In this document: in pieces, positions 37,630 through 47,456 of the stretch
How positions within the stretch are numbered: the first letter of the stretch is position 1
Layout: each line of letters begins with the position of its first letter
Assembly: GCF_008639165.1 (NCBI RefSeq)
Contig: NZ_CP029197.1
Location: forward strand, 1,860,001 to 1,924,000
Origin: Streptomyces venezuelae ATCC 10712
GTDB lineage: Bacteria > Actinomycetota > Actinomycetes > Streptomycetales > Streptomycetaceae
Direction: 5' to 3'
DNA length: 64,000 nucleotides
Translations under genes and position numbers: made by a program
The notes under the pieces: generated by a model
What the model saw: only the letters and a program-made list of their open reading frames with translations
Database searches by the model: none
What the model was told of the DNA's origin: nothing

Positions 37630-38439
37630 TCAGCTCCGGCCGTGCCGGAGGGCGGGGTGGGCGCCGGCGGCGACGAGGTCGGCGACGGCGGCCTTGGGGT
37701 CGCGGCCGGTGACGAGGGACTCGCCGACCAGGACCGCGTCCGCGCCCGCGTTGGCGTAGGCGATGAGGTCGTGCGGGCCCCGGACGCCGGACTCGGCGAC
37801 CTTGACGATGTGCGCGGGGATCTCGGGGGCGACGCGCTCGAAGGTGGAGCGGTCGACCTTGAGGGTCTTGAGGTTGCGCGCGTTGACGCCGATGATCCGG
37901 GCGCCGGCGTCGACGGCCCGCTCGACCTCCTCCTCGTCGTGCACCTCGACGAGCGGGGTGAGCCCGATGGACTCGGCGCGCTCGATGAGGGAGACCAGCG
38001 CCTCCTGCTCCAGGGCGGCGACGATGAGGAGCGCGAGGTCGGCTCCGTACGCCCGGGCCTCCCAGAGCTGGTACGCGGTGACGATGAAGTCCTTGCGCAG
38101 GACGGGGATGTCGACCTTGGCGCGGACGGCCTCCAGGTCCGCGAGCGAGCCGCCGAAGCGGCGCTGCTCGGTGAGGACGGAGATGACGGCCGCGCCGCCC
38201 GCCTCGTAGTCCGCGGCGAGTCCGGCCGGGTCGGCGATCGCGGCGAGTGCGCCCTTGGACGGGCTGGAGCGCTTGACCTCGCAGATCACCTTGACGCCGT
38301 CGCCGCGCAGTGCGGCGACGCCGTCCTTGGCCTGCGGCGCCTTGGCGGCGCGCTCCTTGAGCTCGTCGAGGGTGACCCGCGCCTGCCGCTCTGCGAGGTC
38401 GGCGCGCACGCCTTCGATGATCTCGTCGAGCACACTCAC
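37630..38439 (-). CDS. trpC: Indole-3-glycerol phosphate synthase
   Basis: A 269-residue TIM barrel. [11 protein letters not shown] (about 52-62, catalytic Lys), [34 protein letters not shown] and [10 protein letters not shown] follow in order. It turns carboxyphenylamino-deoxyribulose phosphate into indole-glycerol phosphate. GTG 38439 is the start; its ribosome binding site GGAAGGGGG lies inside an upstream 19-codon ORF whose TGA overlaps the GTG. Translation of trpC is therefore likely coupled to that leader. trpM and trpBA follow. Confidence 0.95.
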   Translation of the reverse strand: MSVLDEIIEGVRADLAERQARVTLDELKERAAKAPQAKDGVAALRGDGVKVICEVKRSSPSKGALAAIADPAGLAADYEAGGAAVISVLTEQRRFGGSLADLEAVRAKVDIPVLRKDFIVTAYQLWEARAYGADLALLIVAALEQEALVSLIERAESIGLTPLVEVHDEEEVERAVDAGARIIGVNARNLKTLKVDRSTFERVAPEIPAHIVKVAESGVRGPHDLIAYANAGADAVLVGESLVTGRDPKAAVADLVAAGAHPALRHGRS

Positions 38440-38495
38440 GCGAGGGGCCCCCTTCCGGGACGGTGATGGTGATGATGAACCAGGTTCAGCCACAT
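38436..38495 (-). CDS. Poly-histidine leader peptide upstream of trpC (candidate attenuator)
   Basis: ATG 38495 to TGA 38436 encodes the 19-residue peptide [19 protein letters not shown]. An AGGA motif stands a few bases before the ATG. Five consecutive His codons and one Trp codon occur, and the stop TGA overlaps the trpC start codon as GTGA. The trpC ribosome binding site lies in the last third of the ORF and can fold into a hairpin (AGGG/CCCT, 38443-38453). This is the layout of a ribosome-dependent attenuator like the his leader of enterobacteria, but in front of a trp gene. I know of no description of it; chance cannot be fully excluded. Confidence 0.6.
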   Translation of the reverse strand: MWLNLVHHHHHRPGRGPLA

Positions 38496-38594
38496 CGATC
38501 CTATCCGCAGGACGGCCCCGGAATCGCATCGACCGGAGTCGCGTCCCATCTGCTGGGACTCCCGTAGGGATCCGTCGCGGTGTCGTACGGGCGC

Positions 38595-39143
38595 TCAGGG
38601 GGCCAGTGCGGAGCCGAAGGGAAGGTTCCGGACCAGGGTGAAGAGGGCGAGGACGGCCCCGACGCCCCACCACAGGACCGGGGAGGCCGCGAGGCGCATG
38701 GGGACCCCGCGGATGGCACGAATCAGCCAGACGGCCATGAGGACGGCGAAGAGTCCGTAGCCGACGACGGCGAGGGCGTTGGCGCCGAGGGCGGCGGGGA
38801 GGTCGCCGTGGACGAAGGCGTGGGCGCTGCGGAGGCCGCCGCAGCCGGGGCAGTAGATGCCGGTGAAGCGGAGCAGCGGGCAGACGGGGTAGTGCCCCGG
38901 CTCGTTGGGGTCGACGGTCCCGACGTACGCGAAGGCGGCGGCGACCCCGGCGAGCGTCGCGACCGGGGCGAGGAGCCGACGCGCGAGCGACCGGGGCGGC
39001 GGCGGCACGGGGCCCCCGGGGCCGGGCCACGCGGGCGCGTGCGCCTGCGCGTGCTGGGGCGCGGCCGTCGGCGGTGGCGGTGACGCCGGCGGTACGGGAC
39101 CGCCCGCGGGTTCACCCGGTCGGGTGCTGGATGTGTCGGTCAC
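38595..39143 (-). CDS. DUF2752 family membrane protein
   Basis: A 182-residue protein with a Pro-rich cytoplasmic N-terminus of about 55 residues, then three or four hydrophobic segments. The DUF2752 hallmark [19 protein letters not shown] is clear, with cysteines spaced as in the family. GTG 39143 is chosen because CCGGAG precedes it; GTG 39170 is an alternative. It stands between the trpE cluster and trpC in many Streptomyces. Its function is unknown. Confidence 0.8.
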   Translation of the reverse strand: MTDTSSTRPGEPAGGPVPPASPPPPTAAPQHAQAHAPAWPGPGGPVPPPPRSLARRLLAPVATLAGVAAAFAYVGTVDPNEPGHYPVCPLLRFTGIYCPGCGGLRSAHAFVHGDLPAALGANALAVVGYGLFAVLMAVWLIRAIRGVPMRLAASPVLWWGVGAVLALFTLVRNLPFGSALAP

Positions 39144-39247
39144 GGCTCCGGCCGTCGGCTGCGGGTCCACCCGGTGATTCTCGCCCTGGACGCGCGGGAG
39201 CGCAGCCCGGCACGGCCGGACTGCGCTCTCGGATGCGTCGTCTCGCG

Positions 39248-39496
39248 TCAGGAACGGGCCTGGAGCGTCGCGGCCTCGCGGGCGGCGGTGACGGAGGCCG
39301 ACTCCTTCGGCATGCCGAGACCCGCCACCTTCATCGCGCCGCCGACGATGCCGCCGAGCACGATGACACCCACGCCCGCCCAGAAACCGGGCACGTTGGC
39401 GGCCACCATGAAGACTCCGGCGACGCAGAAGCCGATGAAGGAGATGATGACACCGGTCCAGGCGGCCGGGGTGTGTCCGTGGGCGCTGCCCGCCAT
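39248..39496 (-). CDS. HGxxPAAW family small membrane protein
   Basis: An 82-residue protein opening with AHGHTPAAW, the namesake motif, followed by two hydrophobic segments (about 14-34 and 37-56) and a short polar tail. These proteins are conserved in actinobacteria next to trp genes, and their role is unknown. ATG 39496 has GAGGAGCAAC upstream. It is part of the minus-strand run from trpE toward trpC. Confidence 0.8.
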   Translation of the reverse strand: MAGSAHGHTPAAWTGVIISFIGFCVAGVFMVAANVPGFWAGVGVIVLGGIVGGAMKVAGLGMPKESASVTAAREAATLQARS

Positions 39497-39653
39497 GAGT
39501 TGCTCCTCGTTGCAGTTGCTCGATGGTGAGGTCTCGCGTGCGCGGACTCTCGGCGCTCATTGTCCCGCACGAGGGCGCGCGAGGATGAATCGGGGGTGCC
39601 GGGACGATCACGCGTCGCGGCCGGCGGTCCCGTCGGGTCCGCCGGTCGCCCCG

Positions 39654-40304
39654 TCACGCGCCGTGGGTGGGGTCCTCGCCGCGGTCCAGGGCCTTCCACA
39701 GGTCCTCGGGCCGGTCGGGGTCGGCCTGGGCGGCCTTGCGCGCGGCGCGGGGGGCGCCGGAGCGCTCGTACCGGCCGCCCATCGCGGGCCAGCTCTTGCC
39801 GAAGCGCAGCGCGAAGAGGCCGGCGAGCAGGATGAGGACGGCGCCCGCGGCGGTCACGTACGGCCATACGGTGTGGCTCAGCCCGGCCACGGCGGCGGCC
39901 GTGTCGCCGCTGATGCGGGCGGCCTCGGCGTCCAGGGCCGCCCGGTCGGAGGCGCCGAGGACGGCGGCGAGCGCGGCGCCCGCGCCGCTGAGCGCGAGGA
40001 GCGCGGCGACGAGGGTGCGGCCGGTGCGGCGGACGGCGAAGACGGCGAACAGCGCGGCGAGACCGACGATCGCGAGCGCGGTCGGCACGCCGGTGACGGT
40101 GCCGCCGTCGGCCTCGACGGGGACGGTGCCGCCGCCGACGGAGGCGGTGCCCTCCGCCCAGATCTGGCCCGCGGAGAGCAGGACGACGGTGGCGCCGAGG
40201 GCGCCGAGGAAGAGGGCCGCGGCCAGGCTGCGGCGGCCGCCGCCGGGGACGGCCGCGCGGGCGGCGCGGGGCTGGGGTACGGGTACGGCACTCACGTACC
40301 CCAC
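39654..40304 (-). CDS. Tryptophan biosynthesis-associated membrane protein (TIGR02234 type)
   Basis: A 216-residue membrane protein with four hydrophobic segments (about 27-46, 74-92, 98-116, 148-168) and a charged C-terminal tail (RPEDLWKALDRGEDPT). Its position 14 bp after trpE and its shape match the Trp_oprn_chp family found in actinobacterial trp operons. GTG 40304 follows AGGGG; a GTG nine bases later is possible. Its biochemical role is not known; transport or anchoring has been suggested only from context. Confidence 0.82.
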   Translation of the reverse strand: MGYVSAVPVPQPRAARAAVPGGGRRSLAAALFLGALGATVVLLSAGQIWAEGTASVGGGTVPVEADGGTVTGVPTALAIVGLAALFAVFAVRRTGRTLVAALLALSGAGAALAAVLGASDRAALDAEAARISGDTAAAVAGLSHTVWPYVTAAGAVLILLAGLFALRFGKSWPAMGGRYERSGAPRAARKAAQADPDRPEDLWKALDRGEDPTHGA

Positions 40305-40318
40305 TATCCCCTACGGGG

Positions 40319-41824
40319 TCAGACCGTGTTCATCCGGTTGGCGGTGTGGACGGCCCGCAGGACCGCCGCGGCCTTGTTCCGGCACTCGTTGTCCTCGGCG
40401 ACCGGGTCGGAATCGGCGACGACACCCGCTCCGGCCTGCACATACGCGGTGCCGTCCCGGAGCAGGGCGGTGCGGATGGCGATCGCGGTGTCGGCGTCCC
40501 CGGCGAAATCGAGATAACCGACACATCCGCCGTACAGGCCGCGCCGGGAGGGTTCGAGCTCCTCGATGATCTGCATGGCGCGGGGCTTGGGCGCGCCGGA
40601 GAGGGTGCCGGCCGGGAAGCAGGCGGTGAGGACGTCGAAGGCGGTCCGTCCCTCGGCGACCTCGCCGGTCACGGTGGAGACGATGTGCATGACGTGCGAG
40701 TAGCGCTCGACGGACATGAAGTCGACGACCTCGACGGAGCCGGGCGTGCAGACGCGGCCCAGGTCGTTGCGGCCGAGGTCGACGAGCATGAGGTGCTCGG
40801 CGCGCTCCTTGGGGTCGGCGAGCAGCTCCTCGGCGAGGTCGTGGTCCTCCTGCGGGGTGGCGCCGCGGTGCCGGGTGCCGGCGATGGGGTGGAGCAGCGC
40901 GTGGCCGTCCTCGACCTTGACCAGGGCCTCGGGGCTGGAGCCGACGACGTCGAAGCCGTTCTCGAAGCGGAAGAGGTACATGTACGGGGACGGGTTGGTG
41001 GCCCGCAGGACCCGGTAGACGTCGAGTGCGGAGGCGGTGCAGCGGGTCTCGAAGCGCTGCGAGGGCACGACCTGGAAGGCCTCGCCGGCCCGGATGCGCT
41101 CCTTGATGTCCTCGACGGCGTCCTGGTAGGCCGGGCCGCCCCAGAGCGCCGAGACTGTGCCGTCCTCAAAACTGGGCAGTTCGGAGGCGGGCAGGGCGGT
41201 GGGGGCGGTGGCGACCGGGCGGGCCAGGTCGGCCTCCATGGCGTCGAGCCGGGCGACGGCGTGCGCGTACGCCTCCTCGACGCCGGTCTCCAGGTCGTTG
41301 TGGTTGATCGCGTTGGCGATCAGCAGGACCGAGCCGTCCCAGTGGTCGAGGACCGCGAGGTCGCTGGTGAGGAGCATGGTCAGCTCGGGGAGCTCCAGGT
41401 CGTCCCGGGTGGAGTCGCCGATCTTCTCCAGCCTGCGGACGATGTCGTACCCGAGGTAGCCGACCATGCCGCCGGTGAACGGGGGCATGCCCGAGGCGAG
41501 GTCGCGGGGAGTGTGGAGGGTCTCGACGGTGGCGCGCAGGGCGTGCAGCGGGTCGCCGTCCGTGGGGACGCCGACGGGCGGGGTGCCCAGCCAGTGGGCC
41601 TCGCCGTCCCGCACCGTGAGGGTGGCGTCGCTGCGGACCCCGATGAAGGAGTAGCGGGACCAGCTGCGGCCGTTCTCCGCGGATTCGAGGAGGAAGGTGC
41701 CGGGCCGTTCGGCGGCGAGCTTGCGGTAGAGCCCGACCGGGGTGTCGCCGTCCGCGAGCAGCCGGCGGCTGACGGGGATGACGCGGCGGTCGGCCGCCAG
41801 CTTGCGGAAGGTGTCGAGATCCAT
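40319..41824 (-). CDS. trpE: Anthranilate synthase component I
   Basis: A 501-residue chorismate-utilising enzyme. The tryptophan feedback element LLESAENG (about 45-52) is present in the N-terminal domain. The catalytic domain shows [60 protein letters not shown] and [10 protein letters not shown] in order. It makes anthranilate from chorismate with ammonia from TrpG, which is not encoded in the window. It follows hisI after 11 bp, so the first Trp enzyme is co-transcribed with a His gene. Confidence 0.95.
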   Translation of the reverse strand: MDLDTFRKLAADRRVIPVSRRLLADGDTPVGLYRKLAAERPGTFLLESAENGRSWSRYSFIGVRSDATLTVRDGEAHWLGTPPVGVPTDGDPLHALRATVETLHTPRDLASGMPPFTGGMVGYLGYDIVRRLEKIGDSTRDDLELPELTMLLTSDLAVLDHWDGSVLLIANAINHNDLETGVEEAYAHAVARLDAMEADLARPVATAPTALPASELPSFEDGTVSALWGGPAYQDAVEDIKERIRAGEAFQVVPSQRFETRCTASALDVYRVLRATNPSPYMYLFRFENGFDVVGSSPEALVKVEDGHALLHPIAGTRHRGATPQEDHDLAEELLADPKERAEHLMLVDLGRNDLGRVCTPGSVEVVDFMSVERYSHVMHIVSTVTGEVAEGRTAFDVLTACFPAGTLSGAPKPRAMQIIEELEPSRRGLYGGCVGYLDFAGDADTAIAIRTALLRDGTAYVQAGAGVVADSDPVAEDNECRNKAAAVLRAVHTANRMNTV

Positions 41825-41835
41825 GGCGCCAGACC

Positions 41836-42210
41836 CTACTCGGACACGGGGTCCGCGGCGGACCCGGAGACGGGGAGCACATCGGCGTCGAAGCAGGTCC
41901 GGGCGCCGGTGTGGCAGGCGGCGCCGACCTGGTCGACCTTGACGAGGAGGGTGTCGGCGTCGCAGTCGAGGGCGACGGCCTTGACGTGCTGGACGTGGCC
42001 GGAGGTGTCGCCCTTGACCCAGTACTCCTGGCGGCTGCGGGACCAGTAGGTGCAGCGGCCGGTGGTGAGGGTGCGGTGCAGGGCCTCGTCGTCCATCCAG
42101 CCGAGCATCAGCACCTCGCCGGTGTCGTACTGCTGGGCGATGGCGGGGACGAGCCCGTCGGGGCTGCGCTTGAGCCGGGCGGAGATGGCCGGGTCGAGAT
42201 TGCTGCTCAT
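41836..42210 (-). CDS. hisI: Phosphoribosyl-AMP cyclohydrolase
   Basis: A 124-residue stand-alone HisI. The zinc and magnesium ligands are in [20 protein letters not shown] and HTGARTCF, and [18 protein letters not shown] is highly typical. It opens the purine ring of phosphoribosyl-AMP, the third step of histidine synthesis. The separate hisE gene is not in the window. ATG 42210 is divergent from a mycothiol-dependent-like protein, with a shared 84-bp promoter region, and trpE follows directly. Confidence 0.95.
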   Translation of the reverse strand: MSSNLDPAISARLKRSPDGLVPAIAQQYDTGEVLMLGWMDDEALHRTLTTGRCTYWSRSRQEYWVKGDTSGHVQHVKAVALDCDADTLLVKVDQVGAACHTGARTCFDADVLPVSGSAADPVSE

Positions 42211-42294
42211 GGCGCCATTGTGCCGCCCTTCGGGGTGGGGTCCGGCGGGGCGTCCACTGGGCGGACCGGCGGCGCCCGCCGTACGCTGGCGGTC

Positions 42295-42930
42295 ATGTCG
42301 ACCCATGCCAAACGTGAACGGCTTCTGCTCGCCGATCTGTTGGAGGCGGCCGGTCCGGACGCCGCGACGCTCTGCGAGGGCTGGCGGACCCGGGACCTCG
42401 CGGCCCATGTGGTGGTGCGGGAGCGGCGGCCCGACGCGGCGGCCGGTTCGCTCGTACCGGCGCTGAAGGACAGGCAGGACCGGGTGCAGGCGGAGTTCGC
42501 CGACAAGCCGTACGAGGAGCTGATCCAGCTCATCCGAACGGGGCCCCCGAGGTTCTCGCCGTTCACCATCAAGCAGGTGGACGAGGGGGCCAACGTCGTC
42601 GAGTTCTACGTGCACGCCGAGGACGTACGCCGTGCCCAGCCCGACTGGTCGTCGCGCGAGCTCGACCCGGTCTTCGCGGACGCCCTCTGGTCGCGTCTGG
42701 AGCGCACCGCGCGGCTGCTCGGCCGCAAGGTCCCGGTGGGCCTGGTGCTGCGCCGCCCGAACGGCCAGACGGCGGTGGCGCACCGCGGCACCCCGGTGGT
42801 GACGGTCTCCGGCGAGCCGGGCGAGCTCACGATGTACCTGTACGGGCGCCAGTCCGCGGCCAAGGTGGAGGTGGAGGGCGAGCCGGAGGCGATCGAGCGG
42901 CTGCGCGAGACGAAGCAGCTGGGCCTCTGA
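42295..42930 (+). CDS. TIGR03085-like / maleylpyruvate isomerase N-terminal domain protein
   Basis: A 211-residue protein. [36 protein letters not shown] (about 6-41) is the four-helix metal-binding (DinB/MDMPI) start, with a His in AAHVV as probable metal ligand. The rest includes [16 protein letters not shown], another conserved stretch of the group. Members are thought to act with mycothiol, but substrates are mostly unknown. The frame can be read further upstream, but the family start is at ATG 42295. Confidence 0.78.
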   Translation: MSTHAKRERLLLADLLEAAGPDAATLCEGWRTRDLAAHVVVRERRPDAAAGSLVPALKDRQDRVQAEFADKPYEELIQLIRTGPPRFSPFTIKQVDEGANVVEFYVHAEDVRRAQPDWSSRELDPVFADALWSRLERTARLLGRKVPVGLVLRRPNGQTAVAHRGTPVVTVSGEPGELTMYLYGRQSAAKVEVEGEPEAIERLRETKQLGL

Positions 42931-42985
42931 GCGGCCACCCCGGCCCCTGACGGGCCCCGACCGGCCCCGGACGCCCCCACCAGGG

Positions 42986-44224
42986 CTACCGGGGCAGCTC
43001 GGCCCTGCGTACGGTCCTGACCGCGAGGCCGTAGACGCCGGCGAGCGCGCAGATCGCCGCGCTGACGGTGAAGACAGGCCCGACGCCCCACAGGCCGATC
43101 GCGGCGCCCGTGAGCGGGTAGGTGAGCGGGGCGAGGCCCAGGCTCACCAGGCTGGAGACGGCCGAGACACGGCCGAGGTAGGCGGGGTCGCACTCGGTCT
43201 GGACGAGGGCCCCGCAGAGCGCTCCGGAGAGGCCGGCGAGCAGGCCTATCGCGAGGGCGACCGCGACGGCGACGGGCAGCCGCGGGACGAAGGCGAGCGC
43301 GCCGATCGAGACGGCGCCGAGAGTCATGGTCCAGCCGAGGACCGCTCCGGCGCGCGGCACCCGGCCCTTGACGCCGAGCAGCAGCGAGGCGCTTCCGGCG
43401 CCGACGCCGAAGCCGGCGAGGACCCAGCCGATGCCGGAGGCGCCCCAGCCGCGCTGGTCGGAGAGGAGCGCGAGGCCGACGTTGAGGGGGCCGACGAACC
43501 CGAGGTCGCTGAGGGCGATGACGATCATGAGCGGCCCGAGGACCCGGTGGCCGCGGAGATAGCGCAGTCCGTCGACGAGATCGCCGTACGCCGTGCCGTT
43601 CTCCTTCGCGGCCTCGCCGGTGAGCGGGCGGAGCCGGAGGGCGAGCAGCAGCGGCAGGGAGAGGGCGAAGAGCGCCCCGGCGACGGCGAAGGCGGCGCCC
43701 GGTCCGCCGAGGGCGACCGCGAGGCCGCCGAGCGGGGCGCCGAGGACGGCCCCGGAGCGGTAGGCGAGGCCGCGCAGGCCCTGGACGCGGGCGAGCTGGT
43801 CGTGCGGGGCGATCCTCGGCGGCAGGGCGCCGACGGCGGGCATGAAGAGCGCGTCGACGACGCCGAAGACGAGGGCGACGCCGGCCAGCACCCAGAGGGT
43901 GGGCGAGGTGACGAGGACGAGCGCGGCGACGCCGAGGACGACGACGCAGCGGACGGTGTCGGAGGCGAGGACGACCCGGCGCGGGCCGAGGCGGTCGGCG
44001 ATCACTCCCCCGCCGAGCATCAGCAGGGCGCGCGGCACGGCGCTGACGGCCATGACGAGTCCGGCCTCGGCCGGTGTGCCGCCGCGGACGGCGGCCCAGG
44101 AGAGCGCCAGGTGGTAGACGCTGTCGCCGAGGGTGGAGGCGGTGAAGGCGCCGAGCCAGCGCAGCACCTGGGGGTCGCGGTGGGCGGGCCGCGCCGGGGC
44201 GGCGGCGGTCAGGACGGCGGTCAT
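42986..44224 (-). CDS. MFS transporter (probable drug exporter)
   Basis: A 412-residue major facilitator protein with about twelve hydrophobic segments. [19 protein letters not shown] (about 74-92) is the loop 2-3 motif of the superfamily. [10 protein letters not shown] and the final [13 protein letters not shown] parts fit MFS_3-like exporters. ATG 44224 overlaps the stop of the ArsR-type regulator as ATGA, so it is expressed under that regulator. The substrate cannot be predicted. Confidence 0.85.
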   Translation of the reverse strand: MTAVLTAAAPARPAHRDPQVLRWLGAFTASTLGDSVYHLALSWAAVRGGTPAEAGLVMAVSAVPRALLMLGGGVIADRLGPRRVVLASDTVRCVVVLGVAALVLVTSPTLWVLAGVALVFGVVDALFMPAVGALPPRIAPHDQLARVQGLRGLAYRSGAVLGAPLGGLAVALGGPGAAFAVAGALFALSLPLLLALRLRPLTGEAAKENGTAYGDLVDGLRYLRGHRVLGPLMIVIALSDLGFVGPLNVGLALLSDQRGWGASGIGWVLAGFGVGAGSASLLLGVKGRVPRAGAVLGWTMTLGAVSIGALAFVPRLPVAVAVALAIGLLAGLSGALCGALVQTECDPAYLGRVSAVSSLVSLGLAPLTYPLTGAAIGLWGVGPVFTVSAAICALAGVYGLAVRTVRRAELPR

Positions 44225-44808
44225 GAGCGGTAGGGGAAGCCGTGGAGGTGGATGGCGACGTTCTCGCGGCCCTCGTTGTCGCCGGCGGCCTCGGCGGCGC
44301 GGGCCTGCTGGTCGTACTTGCGCAGGACGGCGTCGAGTTCGGCGCCGAGGGCGGTGAGCTCGGCGGCGGTGAGGCGCGGGAGCCACTCGGCGCTGAGGGA
44401 GGCGGAGCGCCAGGTGTCGGACCAGGTGTGCCGTTCGTCGAGGAAGCGGGCGTACATCCGGGTGCGCTGCTCGTCGACCGTGCGGCCGAAGGCGGCGCTC
44501 GCGGCGGCGAGTTCGGGGGCGTCGCGGAGGTCCTCGTCGTGGATGCTGAAGCCGTACGAGCTCGGCTGCCACCACCGTTCCCTGCCGTCCGCCGACTGGG
44601 TCTCGGCCTCCTCGATGAGGCCGTGCTCGGCGAGTTTGCGCAGGTGGTAGCTGACCAGCGAGACCGCCTCGTCGACCTGGTCGGCGAGCTGGGACGCGGT
44701 GGCGGTGCGGGCCACGAAGAGGGCGCGGTAGAGGCGCATCCGCAGCGGGTGCGAGATGGCCTTGAGGGTGCCGAGATCGGTGATCCGGCGGTTCTCCGGC
44801 GAGGTCAT
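44221..44808 (-). CDS. ArsR-type winged-helix regulator
   Basis: A 195-residue regulator: LKAISHPLRMRLYRALFVARTATASQLADQ then EAVSLVSYHLRKLAEHGLIEEA (about 15-68) is the ArsR/HTH_20 winged helix. It lacks the cysteine metal motifs of classic ArsR proteins. The C-terminal helical part (ERHTWSDTWR) resembles a group paired with MFS exporters. It is the first gene of a two-gene operon with the MFS transporter. Two copies of TTGCACAACA stand just before ATG 44808. Confidence 0.83.
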   Translation of the reverse strand: MTSPENRRITDLGTLKAISHPLRMRLYRALFVARTATASQLADQVDEAVSLVSYHLRKLAEHGLIEEAETQSADGRERWWQPSSYGFSIHDEDLRDAPELAAASAAFGRTVDEQRTRMYARFLDERHTWSDTWRSASLSAEWLPRLTAAELTALGAELDAVLRKYDQQARAAEAAGDNEGRENVAIHLHGFPYRS

Positions 44809-44836
44809 GACACCGACCCTAGATGCGAAAGAAAAG

Positions 44837-44860
44837 TTGCACAACAAGAATTGCACAACA
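44837..44860 (-). promoter_or_regulatory. Direct repeat TTGCACAACA x2, candidate operator of the ArsR-MFS operon
   Basis: TTGCACAACA occurs at 44837-44846 and 44851-44860 with a 14-bp period, 29-52 bp before the regulator ATG. The local sequence is strikingly AT-rich for this genome. Each copy, with the base before it, forms an imperfect GTTG..CAAC dyad. Confidence 0.55.
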
Positions 44861-44882
44861 GATCTTGCGCATTCGGGGAAAA

Positions 44883-44908
44883 CGCGGGGCCCCCGAAGGG
44901 GCCCCGCG
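44883..44908 (-). terminator. Terminator after hisF
   Basis: CGCGGGGCCCC (44883-44893) pairs perfectly with GGGGCCCCGCG (44898-44908) across a CGAA tetraloop, 20 bp past the hisF stop codon. It ends the his operon before the ArsR-MFS pair. Confidence 0.88.
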
Positions 44909-44927
44909 CACCAGACGGAACGACGGG

Positions 44928-45683
44928 TCAGCGGACCGGGTGGCCCGCCCCCCGCAGCTCGTCCTTGACCTGCGAGATCCGCAGGTCGCCGAAGTGGAAG
45001 ACGGAGGCCGCGAGCACCGCGTCCGCGCCGGCGGCCACCGCCGGCGGGAAGTCGGCGAGCTTGCCCGCTCCCCCGCTCGCGATCACCGGGACGGTCACGT
45101 GCTTGCGCACCGCCGCGATCATCTCCGTGTCGTAGCCGTCCTTCGTGCCGTCCGCGTCCATCGAGTTGAGCAGGATCTCCCCCGCCCCCAGCTCGGCGGC
45201 CCGGTGCGCCCACTCGACGGCGTCGATGCCGGTGCCCTTGCGGCCGCCGTGCGTCGTCACCTCGAAGGAGCCCGAGGGCGTGCGCCGGGCGTCGACCGAC
45301 AGGACCAGCACCTGGCGGCCGAAGCGCTCGGCGATCTCCTGGATCAGCTCGGGCCGCTCGATGGCTGCCGTGTTGACGCCCACCTTGTCGGCACCGGCCC
45401 GCAGCAGCTTGTCGACGTCCTCGGCCGCGCGGACGCCGCCGCCGACCGTGAGCGGGATGAAGACCTGCTCGGCGGTGCGGCGCACCACGTCGTAGGTGGT
45501 CTCCCGGTTGCCGGAGGAGGCGGTGATGTCGAGGAAGGTCAGTTCGTCGGCGCCCTCGGCGTCGTACAGCTTGGCCATCTCGACGGGGTCGCCGGCGTCC
45601 CGCAGGTTCTGGAAGTTGACGCCCTTCACGACCCGGCCGTTGTCGACGTCCAGGCAGGGGATCACCCGTACCGCAAGGCTCAT
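44928..45683 (-). CDS. hisF: Imidazole glycerol phosphate synthase cyclase subunit
   Basis: A 251-residue TIM barrel. The catalytic Asp12 is in [14 protein letters not shown] and Asp131 in [16 protein letters not shown] and [11 protein letters not shown] bind phosphate. With HisH it closes the imidazole ring using ammonia and releases AICAR. ATG 45683 overlaps the stop of the RidA-like gene. It is the last gene of the his operon and is followed by a terminator. Confidence 0.96.
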   Translation of the reverse strand: MSLAVRVIPCLDVDNGRVVKGVNFQNLRDAGDPVEMAKLYDAEGADELTFLDITASSGNRETTYDVVRRTAEQVFIPLTVGGGVRAAEDVDKLLRAGADKVGVNTAAIERPELIQEIAERFGRQVLVLSVDARRTPSGSFEVTTHGGRKGTGIDAVEWAHRAAELGAGEILLNSMDADGTKDGYDTEMIAAVRKHVTVPVIASGGAGKLADFPPAVAAGADAVLAASVFHFGDLRISQVKDELRGAGHPVR

Positions 45684-46078
45684 GCCGCACCGGTCCTGAA
45701 GGCCTCGACCTCGACCTCGACGACCAGGCTCGGGTCGACGAAGCCGGACACGATGATCATCGAGGCGGCCGGGCGGACGCCGTCGAACAGCTCCTTGTGG
45801 GCCCGGCCGACCTCGTCCACGTCCCGCGCGTGGGTGATGTACATCCGGGTGCGGACGACGTCCTCCGGGCCGAGACCCAGCTGCTTCAGCGCGTCGAACG
45901 CCACGTTGAAGGAGTTGATCGCCTGCTCGTACGGGCCGCCGCCGGCGATCTGGCCGCCGATCACGGACGTACAGCCGGAGACCAGGACCAGACCGTTCGG
46001 CAGCTCCACCGCGCGGGAGTAGCCGAACTGCTCCTCCCAGGGGGCGCCGGTGACGATCTTCTTCACGCCGTCGGTCAT
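45680..46078 (-). CDS. RidA/YjgF-like protein inside the his operon
   Basis: A 132-residue protein of the Rid family: [20 protein letters not shown] at the start and [23 protein letters not shown] followed by [25 protein letters not shown]. The Arg of RTRMYIT corresponds to the ligand-binding Arg105 of RidA. Rid proteins hydrolyse reactive enamine or imine intermediates. It is coupled to both priA and hisF by ATGA overlaps, so it may remove a reactive by-product of this pathway. This is inference from position. Confidence 0.82.
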   Translation of the reverse strand: MTDGVKKIVTGAPWEEQFGYSRAVELPNGLVLVSGCTSVIGGQIAGGGPYEQAINSFNVAFDALKQLGLGPEDVVRTRMYITHARDVDEVGRAHKELFDGVRPAASMIIVSGFVDPSLVVEVEVEAFRTGAA

Positions 46079-46806
46079 GCGGACGCCACCGCCTCCAGCG
46101 CCTCTTCGAGGGTGAACGCCTTCGCGTACAGCGCCTTGCCGACGATCGCGCCCTCGACGCCCAGCGGCACCAGGCCGGACAGGGCCCGCAGGTCGTCCAG
46201 GGACGACACGCCGCCGGAGGCGACGACGGGCTTGTCGGTGGCCGCGCAGACGTTCTTCAGGAGCTCCAGGTTGGGGCCCTGGAGGGTGCCGTCCTTGGCG
46301 ATGTCGGTGACGACGTAGCGCGAGCAGCCCTCGGAGTCGAGGCGGGCGAGGGTCTCGTAGAGGTCGCCGCCGTCGCGGGTCCAGCCGCGGCCGCGCAGGG
46401 TCGTGCCGCGGACGTCGAGGCCCACGGCGATCTTGTCCCCGTGCTCGGCGATGACCTTGGCGACCCACTCGGGGGTCTCCAGGGCGGCGGTGCCGAGGTT
46501 GACGCGGGTGCAGCCGGTGGCGAGCGCGGCGGCGAGGGAGGCGTCGTCGCGGATGCCGCCGGAGAGCTCGACCTTGATGTCCATGGCCTGCGCGACCTCG
46601 GCGATCAGCTGCCGGTTGTCACCGGTGCCGAAAGCCGCGTCCAGGTCGACCAGGTGCAGCCACTCGGCGCCGGAGTTCTGCCAGGCGAGGGCCGCTTCGA
46701 GCGGGGAGCCGTAGGAGGTCTCGGTGCCGGACTCGCCGTGCACGAGGCGGACGGCTTGACCGTCACGGACGTCGACGGCGGGGAGGAGTTCAAGCTTCTG
46801 AGCCAT
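46075..46806 (-). CDS. priA: Bifunctional HisA/TrpF isomerase PriA
   Basis: A 243-residue TIM barrel with catalytic Asp12 (PAVDVRDG) and Asp131 ([15 protein letters not shown]), the latter region being the actinobacterial PriA form. It isomerises both ProFAR (histidine) and phosphoribosylanthranilate (tryptophan). No separate trpF exists in the window although all other nearby trp genes do, which fits the dual role. It lies between hisH and the RidA-like gene, 2 bp after the hisH stop. Confidence 0.92.
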   Translation of the reverse strand: MAQKLELLPAVDVRDGQAVRLVHGESGTETSYGSPLEAALAWQNSGAEWLHLVDLDAAFGTGDNRQLIAEVAQAMDIKVELSGGIRDDASLAAALATGCTRVNLGTAALETPEWVAKVIAEHGDKIAVGLDVRGTTLRGRGWTRDGGDLYETLARLDSEGCSRYVVTDIAKDGTLQGPNLELLKNVCAATDKPVVASGGVSSLDDLRALSGLVPLGVEGAIVGKALYAKAFTLEEALEAVASA

Positions 46807-46808
46807 GA

Positions 46809-47456
46809 TCAGAGGGTCTCGATCCAATTGGTGAGGAGCTGGGCTCCGGCGTCGCCGGACTTCTCGGGGTGGAACTGGGTCGCCCACAGGGCGCCGTTCT
46901 CGACGGCCGCGACGAAGGGCTCGCCGTGGGTGGCCCAGGTGACCTTGGGGGCGCGGATGTTCTTGTTGCCGACCTCGAGGGTCCACTCGCGCACCGCGTA
47001 GGAGTGCACGAAGTAGAACCGGGCGTCGGCGTCGAGGCCCGCGAACATCTCGGTCTCCTGCGGCGCGTCGACCGTGTTCCAGCCCATGTGCGGGACGACG
47101 GGGGCGTTCAACGGCTCGACCGTACCGGGCCACTCGTCGAGGCCCTCGGTCTCCACGCCGTGCTCGAAGCCGTGGGCGAAGAGGATCTGCATGCCGACGC
47201 AGATGCCCATGACCGGGCGGCCGCCGGCGAGCCGGCGGCCGACGATCCAGTCACCGCGGGCCTGCTTCAGGCCGGCCATGCAGGCGGAGAAGGCGCCGAC
47301 GCCGGGGACGAGGAGTCCGTCGGCGTTCATCGCGGTGTCGTAGTCGCGGGTGATCTCGACGTCGGCGCCGACCCGGGCGAGGGCGCGCTCGGCCGAGCGC
47401 ACGTTGCCGAAGCCGTAGTCGAAGACGACGACCTTCTTGGCGGCGGTCGCGGTCAT
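46809..47456 (-). CDS. hisH: Imidazole glycerol phosphate synthase glutaminase subunit
   Basis: A 215-residue class I amidotransferase. The nucleophile is Cys86 in [10 protein letters not shown], and the His/Glu pair is in [10 protein letters not shown]. It supplies ammonia to HisF. ATG 47456 overlaps the stop of a small membrane-protein gene as ATGA; a longer frame start upstream is unlikely. It is separated from its partner hisF by priA and the RidA-like gene, the usual Streptomyces order. Confidence 0.95.
   Translation of the reverse strand: MTATAAKKVVVFDYGFGNVRSAERALARVGADVEITRDYDTAMNADGLLVPGVGAFSACMAGLKQARGDWIVGRRLAGGRPVMGICVGMQILFAHGFEHGVETEGLDEWPGTVEPLNAPVVPHMGWNTVDAPQETEMFAGLDADARFYFVHSYAVREWTLEVGNKNIRAPKVTWATHGEPFVAAVENGALWATQFHPEKSGDAGAQLLTNWIETL

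Noticed and set aside
42211..42294. A possible leader peptide with Trp codons before hisI-trpE.
   Set aside because: No ATG or GTG frame with Trp or His runs is present in the 84-bp gap.
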